Source of the DNA: Seison nebaliae
Taxonomy: Eukaryota; Rotifera; Pararotatoria; Seisonacea; Seisonidae
Length of the DNA stretch: 41,402 nt
Assembly: GCA_023231475.1 (NCBI GenBank)
Contig: JALJEE010001509.1
Location: 1-41,402 of the forward strand
Direction: 5' to 3'
The notes below the pieces were generated by a model. The model did no database searches. It was not told the origin of the DNA and saw only the letters and a list, made by a program, of their open reading frames with translations. A program made the position numbers and the translations under genes. The first letter of the stretch is position 1, and each line of letters begins with the position of its first letter. Below are positions 21,486 through 31,815 of the stretch, piece after piece.

Positions 21486-24051
21486 ATGGATGAAGTTTTG
21501 TGTAAATTGAAAGAGCAGTTGAATTTGGTGGAGAAAAGTTGCAAGAAACGGAAACGGAAGAATTCGTCGAAACGGAACAACGTAGAGGAGAAACAGAATG
21601 GCAATCCAATCGTGCAATTGTCATACGCACAATCCAATTGCATTAATCATTTGGCATTTAAAGGATTGGAGATATATAAGTCGATTGTAGTCGAAATTGA
21701 ATTATTCATTTTGGAACATTCGGTCGAATATTCACTCGCTGGTTTATACATCATCGATGGTATTTTAAAGAGAGCTCTACGAAGATTGAGTGGGACTAAA
21801 AGAGATTTGTTCTCGAAGGAGTTCGGGGAACGAATGGACAAAATATGGCCACACGCAATCACCACATGCTCCTCCGAACAACTCATTAAAGTGCGACGAT
21901 TGTTCGATATCTGGAAACGGCACAACATGTTCCAACCACAAGTCATCGCCCTCCAAGAAGAGATATTGAATAAAAGAATTATTAAGGAGGCGGAAAAAGT
22001 TGAATGTAAACGGACGTTCGATAACTTCTGTTACGATTCGGAAGATGAAATCGATTTGAAAGCGAAAAATGGTCGTCTGGAAAATAAGGAGGAAAATGAC
22101 GATGGTGATAATGACTCCATCTCAGGCAATTCAGCCGCCTCATTTAATCGACATTATGAACAGAAAGAACAAGAGAATCAACTGATTGAAGATGCAATGA
22201 TTCTGAAAGAGATGGATGAAATTACGAAACATAAGGACAAAACTTATCCGCCGACAGATGACGATCATGTTTATTTGGGATCGCGAACGATTTGGATTGG
22301 TCGAATACCGAAAATTTGTGAAGATTGTGACATTTCCGAATTGCTGACGAAACTCGAAACGAAATGGGAGAAAATTAAAGTTATTTATTATTATTAATTT
22401 TGAAAATATTTTTTTTTTCATTTTCATCAATAGATCGTTCATCCAAGAGGATGTGCATATGTCACGTTAAAGAATCGGGAAGATGTTCGATATCTACTGA
22501 ATAAGAAGGAGCGTCTAAAAATTAGGGGCGGACGGATTCGTGTTGATTGGGCGAAACCGAACGACAATTCCATCGGCCGATGGTTTTCCGAATACGGATT
22601 GCTCGAAGTGCCAACTAAACAATTGTCGCCATTTCCCCAACAGTCGTTGAATGAATTGGAGAAGATTGCGAGAAAGAATGAATTGGACCTCTATCAAACG
22701 TCGTTACCGAAAGATATTTTGAAATTTTTGGGTTAGAAATTTCTTCGATTAATTTCGTGTGAATTGATGAGATGTGAATGTGAGCCAATATATTATTATG
22801 TAATTAAAATGTAAGAATAATTAAGTATAAATTTAAATTTGTATAATCTTAATTCACCTGCTATAATTCTCCTTTTATCACTGTGCGGACTCAGTGAAGA
22901 AAAATCGTCAAAAGATTCGTGAAGATGTCACTCGTTCTGACAGTCCAAAAATTGAAGAGCCTAAAAAAGAGATTCCTATACGACTTGATTCGTTGCCCGC
23001 TATGGAGATGTCGGATGATGATGATACCGATATCCCGCACCAATATAACGATATATGTAAAGTGAGTGGTCGTCATTCGTGTTCACCACCTTCCTCCAAC
23101 ACAACCGTCAAAGACACTCAAGAGACGAATGTGGTAAATTATTCGAATGTTCATCTTTTACCGCCTCCCCCACCACCACCACCACCACCAATTTCTACTG
23201 TCAACAATACTCAAACACACAATGTAATCCAATTGAGAGACGAACATCAATCGAAACCGTTCGTATGGAATAACACCGCTCAATCGTCAGTGACGACACC
23301 TGTTGTGGAACGTTCGTCGATTTTACCCTTGAATCAACAACAACAACAACGAGAACAGGAGCAAAGAGAATATAATAATAAAATGGAATTTATGTTAAAA
23401 TTAATTACTAATCAAACGGATAATAATCAAATTCAACCAACTCTCAATCTACCCACATTATTAGGACAACGAAACTCATTAATTTGTCCACCATTAAATT
23501 CAAATACAAATATTCAACAATTGGCCATACAACAACAATTGATCAATAACAATCATACTAGTAGCAATAATAGCAACAACAACAACAATATTAATATTAA
23601 TCAATATCAAACGACGAGTAATGAGAGGAAGACGATGATGACGCCCGAACCTAATAATTTCCCATTTCCGTATCCGTTACCGAATCTTTCTCAAAATTTT
23701 CCATTGCAACCAATTCCTCAAAACTTCCCTCAAATTGTCAATAATAATTCTCATTTCCCATCCGTTATAACTCGTCCCAATCAACAACTTAAGAATAACG
23801 ATATCCATCCACTAACCATCTCGAACGATCTCAATGCTAATCGTAATCATCGACGTTTCGATAATAATCATCGTTTTGGCCCTCGTCCCTATTGTCCACT
23901 CGACCAACACCAACATGGACATATGAGACCAAATTCAGATCTTCCATCACCCAGATCTGTCAACTCGAACCGATCTCGTCCCAATAATCAGCAGAATAAT
24001 TTCCCTCATCAATCTCACTTCCCCTCGAATAATCAGCGGCGTATGAGGTAA
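21486..24051 (+). CDS. SCAF4/SCAF8-like RNA polymerase II CTD-binding protein
   Basis: Couples the Pol II C-terminal domain to mRNA 3' end processing. Three exons: 21486-22379, 22434-22731, 22895-24051; 782 residues. An N-terminal CID follows the SCAF8 layout (MDEVLCKLKEQLNLV; AFKGLEIYKSIVVEIELFIL; LAGLYIIDGILKRALRR; KVRRLFDIWKRHNMF), interrupted near residues 16-40 by a basic insert. An acidic linker leads to an RRM spliced across intron 1 (RTIWIGRIPK; PRGCAYVTLKNRE; IRVDWAKPN), and an SCAF-like post-RRM segment (SIGRWFSEYGLLEVP). The third exon encodes a Pro/Gln/Asn-rich disordered tail with a polyproline run. Start chosen at 21486 because SCAF proteins begin M-E/D-x-V; an in-frame ATG lies at 21414. 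Donors are GTTATT and GTTAGA. The CID-RRM linker is much shorter than in vertebrate SCAFs and lacks an RS stretch. Confidence 0.82.
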
Positions 24052-24850
24052 ATTAATCACTTCCTCCCTAATTAAAACATCTACATTCTTTTATCATTAT
24101 TCATTCCTACTATCGATTAGTAGTTCTCAAAAATATTAATAAATTTATCGCCATTTTATTCTTTTAATTATTTGAAATTTTACATTTTTTTAATATTTCT
24201 TTTTCCGCTTAATTTTGGAGATGATAAAACTTCATAACTTTCTAAGAGACACAAAACTAAGACAACCACATTTAGAGTTCCAATTTATTTTTTAGTTAAT
24301 TATGTAAAAAATTCTCAGAAAACCAATATCATATAATTTATATATTTACTGCATATTCTCTTTTAATGAATATTTTTCTTATTTGCAGGTTAATAATTTT
24401 TCGTTCGGATTCCAATTCATTCCAATACTCCAATAATTTCCAATTCAATAAGAAGATGATAAAATTTGTTGGAATTTCTTCAAAATTTCCAATAATAACA
24501 ACTAAGCTTAAATATACCAATTTTCCTCTTATGGAAAATTACATGTTTGATAGAATGAACGAACTTTCATTCAATACGAGTTTAATCAATCCTATCATTC
24601 TTTTGGTATATATATCGTCATCAATGGGAGTCAATCGTGCTATCTTGTTACCGAACATCAATATAATTTATTCATGAACTGCTATCGATAACTGGATATC
24701 TCACCTCATTATTTATTTTCCCGATTCATCAAACACGTTGAATTGGGTGAAGATGGAAATTTGGAATTGACATTGTTAGTAATAGAAACATGGATTATTG
24801 TTCCTGCGAATTCATCAGAAAACAAGGGTTAAATCAAATTCCATAATTAG
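24052..24850. other. AT-rich region with weak coding-like segments
   Basis: Downstream of the SCAF-like gene. An acceptor-like TTTGCAG at about 24383-24389 precedes an open frame to 24677, and another short open frame spans about 24690-24831 (includes VELGEDGNLELTLLVIETW). Neither matches a family I know and no consistent splice chain could be built. They may be exon relics. Confidence 0.3.
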
Positions 24851-25490
24851 TCAACAGTTTTCGTAAAACATTTCTGGAAAAGTGGATTTTTCGATGAATT
24901 TTTGATGAAGTATTAGAAAAATTTGAAAATTAGAAAATGACTTCAAATCAATTAAAAACTTTAGTCTCCTATTGGACTTGATTGATAATCTCCTCTGTAT
25001 GATAACTTTAGAATTAATATCGAACCAACTTTCAATATGTGGAATCAATACCAATAAAATGGTATTAGTGAAAAATATGCATTTCAGAAGTATGAGTCGC
25101 AAACACAATTGTATTTCCACTGTAGAATTTTACCACTTCGAAAGGACAACCTGAAGCCATTCTTCTAGATCCGCATCCTCAATGAAAATAGGTAGATTCT
25201 TTTGTAAATACGCCAAGGATGGCCTTCCTTCGACAATAGCCAAAATAGTTGCCCCTTTTCCGTCGATTCCGCTTCTTCTAAGCGTAGTTGTGACTCAATT
25301 GTTCTTCTTTCCCCTTCGGACAGGATTTCCCTCAATGTTTGGATCTGATTGATAGTTTCCTTTGTCTTTTTCTCCTCCAAGTTCCATGCAGCTTCTCTAA
25401 TTTGGTTCATTAACTCGATGTCCCTAGGAGTAGGGTGTTCCTGAGGTGAACCAATTTCGCTGATAAATTTTGGATCCGACGTGCATCATG
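24851..25490 (-). pseudogene. Broken coding relic, family unknown, possibly of retroelement origin
   Basis: On the minus strand a stretch from about 25488 has a protein-like composition: SDPKFISEIGSPQEHPTPRD, then a helical Glu/Lys-rich segment (MNQIREAAWNLEEKKTKE), and further on ADLEEWLQVVLSKW. Codon use (CCT, AGG, TGG) differs from the local genes. It is clearly broken with at least a couple of interruptions. The helical acidic segment would fit a gag-like or ORF1-like protein, but I cannot place it in a family. Confidence 0.4.
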
Positions 25491-25735
25491 CTGCAATTAT
25501 TCTTTTCTTCATTATCATTTTTTCTCTTCGTACTTTTTCTTACTCGTCACATAACTATATTATTTGACAAGTCAAATTAGAAATTTCAGAACGGCGATCA
25601 GAACTGGCATATTTACAACATTCAATTACATTTATCAATTAACTCATTGTTATTGATAATAATCTAATCTCATAATAATAATGAATCGTTATACTGAAGA
25701 AGTGAAACTGTTGAAGACCATCGTGGAAAGCTTCT

Positions 25736-26215
25736 CTTTATTATTATTATTATTTATTAATTAAATTCCCGTCGGGATAAATTAGAAAAAAGTGAAAAAA
25801 AGTTTGATCATCGCCTATATTGATTAATCGGTGTAATTCAGCGAGAGAATCCATATCGATTGACATAGAAATTGCGGGTTCATAGGATAAAGTAAAATCG
25901 CTTAAATCTTGAATTGAAATCTCACGCGATAACCCGTAATAACGAACTGTATGCGAAAATACCGATCGATTATTTAGGATGTCTCTGTTCGGAATTTGTG
26001 TAATATGGAAGTTCGATTCAGTGATCTTGTCAATAAGTGTAAAGACTCGACGAGAGAAGAGAATAGGTAGCGGAAGGAGACCGACTGTTGCGAAAAGGAG
26101 AGAACGATTGCATCTGTGAAAACAGGAAACTAGTCTCCTTATCAACCGATTATATGCGCGGTCAATGGACAAAAAAGAACGTTCGGTAAAAGAAAAAAAA
26201 ACCAACTTTAACCAA
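25736..26215 (-). mobile_element. 5'-truncated LINE, RT C-terminus with (TAA)n tail
   Basis: Minus strand. The reverse-transcriptase C-terminal region is open for about 150 codons: SIDRAYNRLIRRLVSCFHRC, TVGLLPLPILFSRRV, then SMSIDMDSLAELHRLINIGD and a terminal IYPDGNLINK. The stop codon is the first TAA of a (TAA)n tail at 25736-25760. It shares its last 130 bases almost exactly with the copy at 28353-28483. This family is distinct from, but related to, the PRGDL-ending copies at 420-1600 and 37600-39190. The 5' end is truncated near 26215. Confidence 0.8.
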
Positions 26216-27034
26216 TTATATCGTTTTCTTTCATGAACTGGAAGATATTATCAATTAGTTTTTCGATTCATTATTTATAAAATAATAACTACAACAATTA
26301 TTTTTATTATAATAATATTAAACATTAATCACTCATTTTTCCCCTTAATGTATGTTAAATAATAAAACAAAGTTTCCATTAATAAGGAAATTTATTTTAT
26401 TATATTTATTACCATAAACATGAAACATTTTACAAAGATATTCTTATACATTGGTACGTAATTCACCGAAATAATACTAAACTGGTGACGAATTCACCGT
26501 TTAACTAAAAATACGAAACCTTCAAAATTCTCGAAAAAGGGTGACGAAATCACATGGATTCGAAATGGTAATAGCTTCTGGTAACGATCATAATTGTACA
26601 TTTAATGTAGTTAATTTAATCTTTTTCAGTTTAAAATTTCCATTTTTCCCATTTATACTATTATTCATGTGTTCATGTATTCATGTTAAGATAATTATCT
26701 TATTTTTCTTACCAGAATGTACTTCATATGGGAAAGAAGGTAGTTTGGAACGTTATTTGGAAATTGAAGATGTAAAGAAGAGAATAGGAAAAAGTAGAAT
26801 TTAGTCTGTTCGATTTAGAATGAACAACAAACGAATATTTAAATTTGACATTTTGAAAAGATCTAATTAATTCTAATACGTTCTCCAAAACAATTTCCTT
26901 TGAAAACTTTCATGTTTCAAAGTGCGAAAATCATTTTGCGATGTGAACGATTTGGAGGGGGAAAGTGTTCGACATATTTTTGAATATCTTACAATTCGTC
27001 ACATTCGAAAGAAAGTCTGATTATCAGGACGTCA
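26216..27034. other. Intergenic region with a possible small exon
   Basis: AT-rich. Around 26449-26555 the motif GGTGACGAATTCACC and two relatives form short inverted repeats. After an acceptor-like CTTACCAG (ends about 26715) the frame ECTSYGKEGSLERYLEIED runs to a stop at 26804 and looks coding, but no upstream exon with matching phase and donor was found. It may be a remnant of a small secreted-peptide gene like the one at 27075. Confidence 0.3.
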
Positions 27035-27042
27035 TATAAAAG
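27035..27042 (+). promoter_or_regulatory. TATA box of the secreted-peptide gene
   Basis: TATAAAAG, 33 bases before the ATG at 27075, implies a leader of only a few bases or a start site near 27065. Strong match to the core TATA consensus. Confidence 0.6.
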
Positions 27043-27074
27043 GCCATTGTGGTGCGATTATTACACATTTAGAA

Positions 27075-27536
27075 ATGAAATTGTCAATTCTTGTTCTTTT
27101 ATTAAGTTTCGTCGCAATCGACGAGGTGTTTGGTGGACATGGAAAATTTTTGATGGGTGGACATCGGGGCCAATTTGGTCGAGGCAGAGGCCATCATCAC
27201 AAATTTGGTAAACAGCATAGCACTCCATGTTTCATTGATAGATTGTTAGGTTGTGAGAAATTAGAGAATTGTGAACTTGAATGTGAATTTGGATATAAAA
27301 GGTCAGATGAAACATTCTGTTCCATTTGTGAATGTGGCACGGATCCATGTGAAGTTACAGAAGAAAATTATTATTATTAATTCATTTTCTTCCCCCAGGG
27401 TGTCATTTGTCCTTCTGGTAAAGTGTGTAAAACAATGAAGAAACATTTATCTTCCTGTGTTAATGAAGCGTTATGGAATAAAATTCAAGAATTAAAAGGA
27501 AAAAAGTTGAACGGTCATCATTTTATGGGAGAATAG
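27075..27536 (+). CDS. Small secreted His/Gly- and Cys-rich protein (antistasin/follistatin-like spacing)
   Basis: Two exons, 27075-27353 and 27399-27536 (donor GTTACA, acceptor CCCCCAG), 138 residues. Signal peptide MKLSILVLLLSFVAIDEVFG, a Gly/His/Phe-rich linker (GGHGKFLMGGHRGQFGRGRG), then a Cys domain: CELECEFGYKRSDETFCSIC followed by ECGTDPCE, the spacing of antistasin-type inhibitors, and GVICPSGKVC in the follistatin/IGFBP style, then a Lys-rich tail. It could be an extracellular protease inhibitor or a matrix peptide. The His-rich linker might bind metal. Function is inferred from Cys spacing only. A TATA box sits 33 bases upstream. Confidence 0.75.
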
Positions 27537-27844
27537 ACACGAAATCAATTCTATTGATTCATATTTAAAAGTGACGTTAATCAAATTTCATAAATTTAAA
27601 ATTTTTTCGAATAAAAGTCTTTTATTGTACTGTCAATGTGAATGTATCTTAAATCATTATTCATACGGAATATACGAATTAGGTAAAAGAATTTCAAAAA
27701 ATTTAAAACTTCATTTTTTTTAGAGAAGGAAAAAATAAAATTTTTTTACACTTATTTTTAATTAATTAAATTTTCGTAAATTGATTAATAATATTGAAGA
27801 TTAACTATAGTTATTAGCTGTAACTTATAACGCCATAATTTTTT

Positions 27845-27940
27845 CTCACCCGGAACTCACCCTCGTTTCAGTTCACCCTCTTCTCTATTTTCGGAGCGGA
27901 ACTCACTCATTTTTTTCAATTTCGAAGAGGAGCTCACCTC
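27845..27940 (-). repeat. Left array of a ~21-base motif (inverted relative to the right array)
   Basis: On the minus strand about four units of consensus GRGTGAGTTCCNCTCCGAAAT, separated by short irregular spacers. One stretch, TTGAAAAAAATGAGTGAGTT, is identical to the right array at about 28708-28728, in opposite orientation. Confidence 0.75.
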
Positions 27941-28352
27941 ATAAAAAAAATCCCCATATTTTTCAAAATATTAGTAATAATTAAAATATTGATAATAATT
28001 GAATACGATCGAATTTATGGTTCAATCTCACTCTCAATCTCAAATGGTGGAGGTAGAAAATTCATAATTCAATCAAACAAGACGAATTAAAAATGCGATT
28101 TTGATAATATTAATCGATAAAAACGATGTATTAATATGGAATCATTTGCCATAAATGAGCGGTGTGATCTTAATTGATTAAAGAAGTAAATGTATGACTT
28201 CAATATTTTTTTTAACTTTTCAATCAACGGAAATTTTTTGTATTTAGTTCCAATGATCGACTAGTATTATGATATGCCGACTTCGACGTTTATTTGGCAT
28301 AGCGGGTTGCCATTCTTATTGTAATTAATTGGAGAAAGAGTCTATTAATGAG

Positions 28353-28483
28353 TTTCTATGCCAATCGATATGGATTCTCTCGCCGAATTACACCGATTAA
28401 TCAATATCGGCGAAGATCAAATTTTTTTTTCACTTTTTTCTAATTTATCCCGACGGGAATTTAATCAATAAATAATAATAATT
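28353..28483 (+). mobile_element. 5'-truncated LINE 3' end with (TAA)n tail
   Basis: Encodes MPIDMDSLAELHRLINIGED and ends with the TAATTTATCCCGACGGGAAT motif followed by AATAATAATAATT. Near-identical to the minus-strand copy at 25736-26215. Some upstream sequence (28270-28352) may also belong to it. It lies between the two inverted motif arrays. Confidence 0.8.
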
Positions 28484-28600
28484 AATGTCAAATTATTTCA
28501 AAGCGTCTCGACGCCATAAACCTATTATCCAATTAATGAATCGTACCTGTTTTAGAAGACCTCATCAGAGATTTTTTATTATTTTTCCAATTTTACAAAC

Positions 28601-28875
28601 GCGGTGAGTTTCTGTCCGAAAAACAGGGTGATTTCCTCTGTGCAGTGAAAAAAATAGATGAGTTCCTCTCTGCAATATAACCAAATGAGTGAGTTCATCT
28701 CCGAAATTGAAAAAAATGAGTGAGTTCTTCTCCGAAATATTGATGGTGGGTGAGTTCTTCTCCGAATTGCTGTATTAAGCATTTTTTCACAGAGTGAGTT
28801 CCTCTCCGAAATTAGAGTGATTTCCGCTCCGAAAAGTAAACAGAGGGTGAGTTCCTCTATAAAGTGAGTACCGCT
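28601..28875 (+). repeat. Right array of the ~21-base motif
   Basis: About nine units matching GRGTGAGTTCCTCTCCGAAAT, at irregular 8-30-base spacing; examples start near 28603, 28696, 28722, 28748 and 28793. Together with the left array it flanks a ~660-base centre containing a LINE tail, giving a foldback-like layout. Confidence 0.75.
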
Positions 28876-28999
28876 CTTACAATGTTAGATTCTTTTTTAG
28901 AATCCAGATGTCAGAATTTTCTTTCAAAAAACGAAATTTATTTCCTGTTCTTTCGGACAACTGAAAACTCGCATTTAATTTTTTTGTTTTTTTTATTCT

Positions 29000-29625
29000 T
29001 TTTCATTAGTCTAAAGTTATGATACTTGAAAATCGCTTTAGAAAATGGTGCGAATTTTATATTTTAATTTCGTCCAATGAATTAGTGGTACGTAAGTTTT
29101 AGAAGAAGAATTTTTGTTTTACGCGCAAAAATTGAAAAGTAAATGTTCTTTTCCGTTTCAATTTCATCTATGCGTATAAATATAGAACGTTCATCTTTCT
29201 CATCTCTCAATGGATTCATTTTAAAGGTTTTTCATTTTTATTTTTTATCTTTCAACTTTTAAAATTTCTTTATAGTTATAATTGGCAAGTGGTAACTACA
29301 AGAAAACTTCCACATAGAGTGGAGGAATAATAACATTTCTTGCAAGATGGACCAGAGATGGTAAATCCACTCTGAGTTTTCATTGGAAAATGCCAAATAA
29401 TTCTTCCAAAATCAGGACAATCTGGAAAGAGAAATTTAATGACGTTACATTTCTACCAAATACTTCATGAATTCAATAATGTTTGCTGATTATCGATGAG
29501 ATCATTCAATTTCGCTTCATTTCTAAATTTACGAAATTTTTGCTTAAATAAATTTTTTATAATTTTTTATTGATTAAAATTTATTGCCAGTTAATCTTAT
29601 ATAATTTACTTCATTCAATGATCAA
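29000..29625 (+). repeat. Duplicated TATA-headed noncoding unit, copy 1
   Basis: About 620 bases matched by 31816-32472, diverged but colinear. The best-conserved core holds a TATA box (TATAAATA, 29175-29182), a pyrimidine-rich start region, then ATGGATTCATTTTAA (an ATG with a stop four codons later), and a 48-base segment from GTTTTTC to TTTATAG that looks like a local-style intron. Beyond it lies a hairpin CTTCCAC-ATAGA-GTGGAGG (29307-29325) and the palindrome TCTTGCAAGA. No frame is conserved between copies, so a noncoding transcript or non-autonomous element is more likely than a protein gene. Confidence 0.6.
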
Positions 29626-31260
29626 TTAAATTGAAATATAAAAATGTTTATGAGAATTATCTACTAAAATCAAACTAACTTTATTACTTATCATGTTTAC
29701 GAGATGGAATGGACATTGGAAGAAAGCTTATCACTGATTACACATGCATTGAGTTATAAGTTTTTATCAATAACATTTCTCATTTCCACGTACCTTATTG
29801 ACGAGTGTTAATATTGTCGAAATGAGTGGTGGAAATGAGTTGGTTGATCATGCTTTATGTTCATTTTGAGGTAAGCACAAAAAGTAACCTTCCATCGAAC
29901 AAATCTACTAATGTTGATCTTATTCTTTGTTGTCTAGAATCTAGACTCTAGATGCTCTACTGGTTGTCTTGATGTCCTAGTTTTTTAAATTCTCTAAGTT
30001 CTTTAGGCATTCTAGGCCTTCTACGTATTCTAGGATTTCTACACCGTTTTATGTTTTCTTATTTCTTACACTGTCTTATATGTGATAAAGTCTTCGACAC
30101 ACGTGCTATTATTATTATTATTATGTTATTACACATTTTTTGTTAACAATAAAGTTGAGTGTCGTTGTTTGAAGTTTGTCGTTTAACTTTGTCAGATCTT
30201 TTTTTTTAATCGAAAACTGATAAATAAAATGTTGTAATTTCAAATGAGCAGCAAGTTCGGTTCCATATTTGATTTGAAGATATAAAATAAAAAATTGATT
30301 GATCGTCTTTCATATTCATTCTCATCTTTTCAGACAGCTTCGCATCTTTCTAACATGCGTCTGTCTTTTTGTTCTATTTCCATTAATTGTTCTGTTGAGT
30401 TTCTCTAGAAGCATGGATGTCAAATTGGGAGTAATAAAGAGAAAAATAATGTCATTAGAAGAATAATGTAGATTTGTTAAATCTCATTGAACGAAAAGAT
30501 GAATATCTAAAATCCTGACTAATTTTTCTTACTTTTCTACTTTTAAAGACTTCAATTATTAATATCTACTTAAAGTTCTTCGTTAACTTGTCAGATTCAC
30601 AACGAAAAAATCTTCCAATTTCATTGATAATTTCATTTTTAAAGTTCATAAGTAATTTACGTGCATTCTCGAGGTCAGACATTTTTAAATTTCGATGAAA
30701 AATAGTTTAATTCTCTGTTATTTTTATGGTGATGCTGTTCTATTATCGAAGATATAGAAATCCTTATTTTGCTTCGAACTAATTTAAAACAGTGTTGTCG
30801 ATTTGTTGTTTGAAGATGGTTAGCTTTTCATCAGAACATGTCTCGTTTCTATCTATGAATTGAAATTTTTTCATCACCGTCACATACTTCAGAATATTCA
30901 AAATTTCAAATTTATAACGATTTCTGATTTTCTAACTTTTTACCGTTTTGAATAATTTTATTTTCAATTTAAGTTCCTGTTTAATTACTATTTATTAGTG
31001 TTGTTCACTTCCATTGGTACTTCGGTTTTATCATTAAGAATTTCAATGTATCGAATTTATATTATTAATGCATTATTTTTAAAATTTATTAAATTAAAAT
31101 TTGAATAATTCTGAATAAATTGAAGGAAAAAAGAAAATAGAAAGAAATATCTTTGAAGATATTATCGTATTTTTCTTCAATATATTTGATGTCTTGTAAT
31201 ATTTTCTGTTTGATTGATCTGATTGAGAATCTCCTTTTCAGATTCTTCTTTCTCATCATT
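29626..31260. other. AT-rich region without recognised genes
   Basis: Contains short direct duplications of simple words, an (ATT)n tract near 30109-30124, and a clear hairpin at 30332-30366. No exon chain with acceptable splice sites found. Confidence 0.4.
30332..30366. other. Hairpin-forming inverted repeat
   Basis: AGACAG-CTT-CGCAT, a 9-base loop, then ATGCG-T-CTGTCT: 11 paired bases with a small internal loop. Isolated; no T-run terminator follows beyond CTTTTTG. Confidence 0.5.
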
Positions 31261-31297
31261 TGACAAGATCCAAAGAGGATATCTTGTCAAGTGATTT
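31261..31297. repeat. 37-base direct repeat, copy 1
   Basis: TGACAAGATCCAAAGAGGAT then ATCTTGTCAAGTGATTT. It contains the inverted pair GACAAGAT/ATCTTGTC. The partner is at 31499-31535 with two differences. Confidence 0.8.
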
Positions 31298-31498
31298 CCC
31301 TTTCGACCATTCGATTCTTCAGTTAAAAACGTCTACAATTCCTATTAATAACCGTTCCGCCAGTTTGGAATAGAATTTATCTGGTCTATTTGGTGTCATG
31401 CCTGAAATATTCCGAATTGTTTGAATAGTCGTCTTTTGAGATTGTTTTTGTGACTTCTTTTTTTGTGCAAAAATTTTGAGGTATCCAGATAAATCACC

Positions 31499-31535
31499 TG
31501 ACAAGCTCCAAAGAAGATATCTTGTCAAGTGATTT
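31499..31535. repeat. 37-base direct repeat, copy 2
   Basis: TGACAAGCTCCAAAGAAGAT then ATCTTGTCAAGTGATTT. It lies 238 bases downstream of copy 1. The intervening segment contains an open frame on the minus strand (TPNRPDKFYSKLAERLL) that I do not support as a gene. Confidence 0.8.
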
Positions 31536-31815
31536 AATCCTAATAATATCTATATTATTCAGTGTTTCTGTATAATGCTAGAATAATATGTTTATTATTC
31601 TATTGGTAGAATGGAATTGATCTAGTTCATCTTCCTCTAAAGCTTTTAGCACTTTTTCTCTTTTTTCAATTGAGAGATGACATAAACTATTCATCGTGAC
31701 TTTCCAATGCTGCTTTTAAAGTGAATTTTAATAATTATTTTTTGCGCGTTAAGAAGTTTATTGAATTAATTTATTCCTGTTTGCATACGTGTTATTATTA
31801 TATCTCTCTATCTTC

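Noticed and set aside
24043-24390. Splicing of the SCAF-like gene past its stop through a GTAAAT donor to the acceptor at 24389
   Set aside because: GTA donors are absent from every other intron here, and the stop fits the end of a low-complexity tail.
26541-26804. Plus-strand open frame as a complete gene
   Set aside because: The first part reads through intron-like T-rich sequence and has no ATG at the start; only the final segment looks coding.
28601-28875. CRISPR-like array
   Set aside because: Units are degenerate, spacers are short and irregular, and the context is a eukaryotic nuclear genome.
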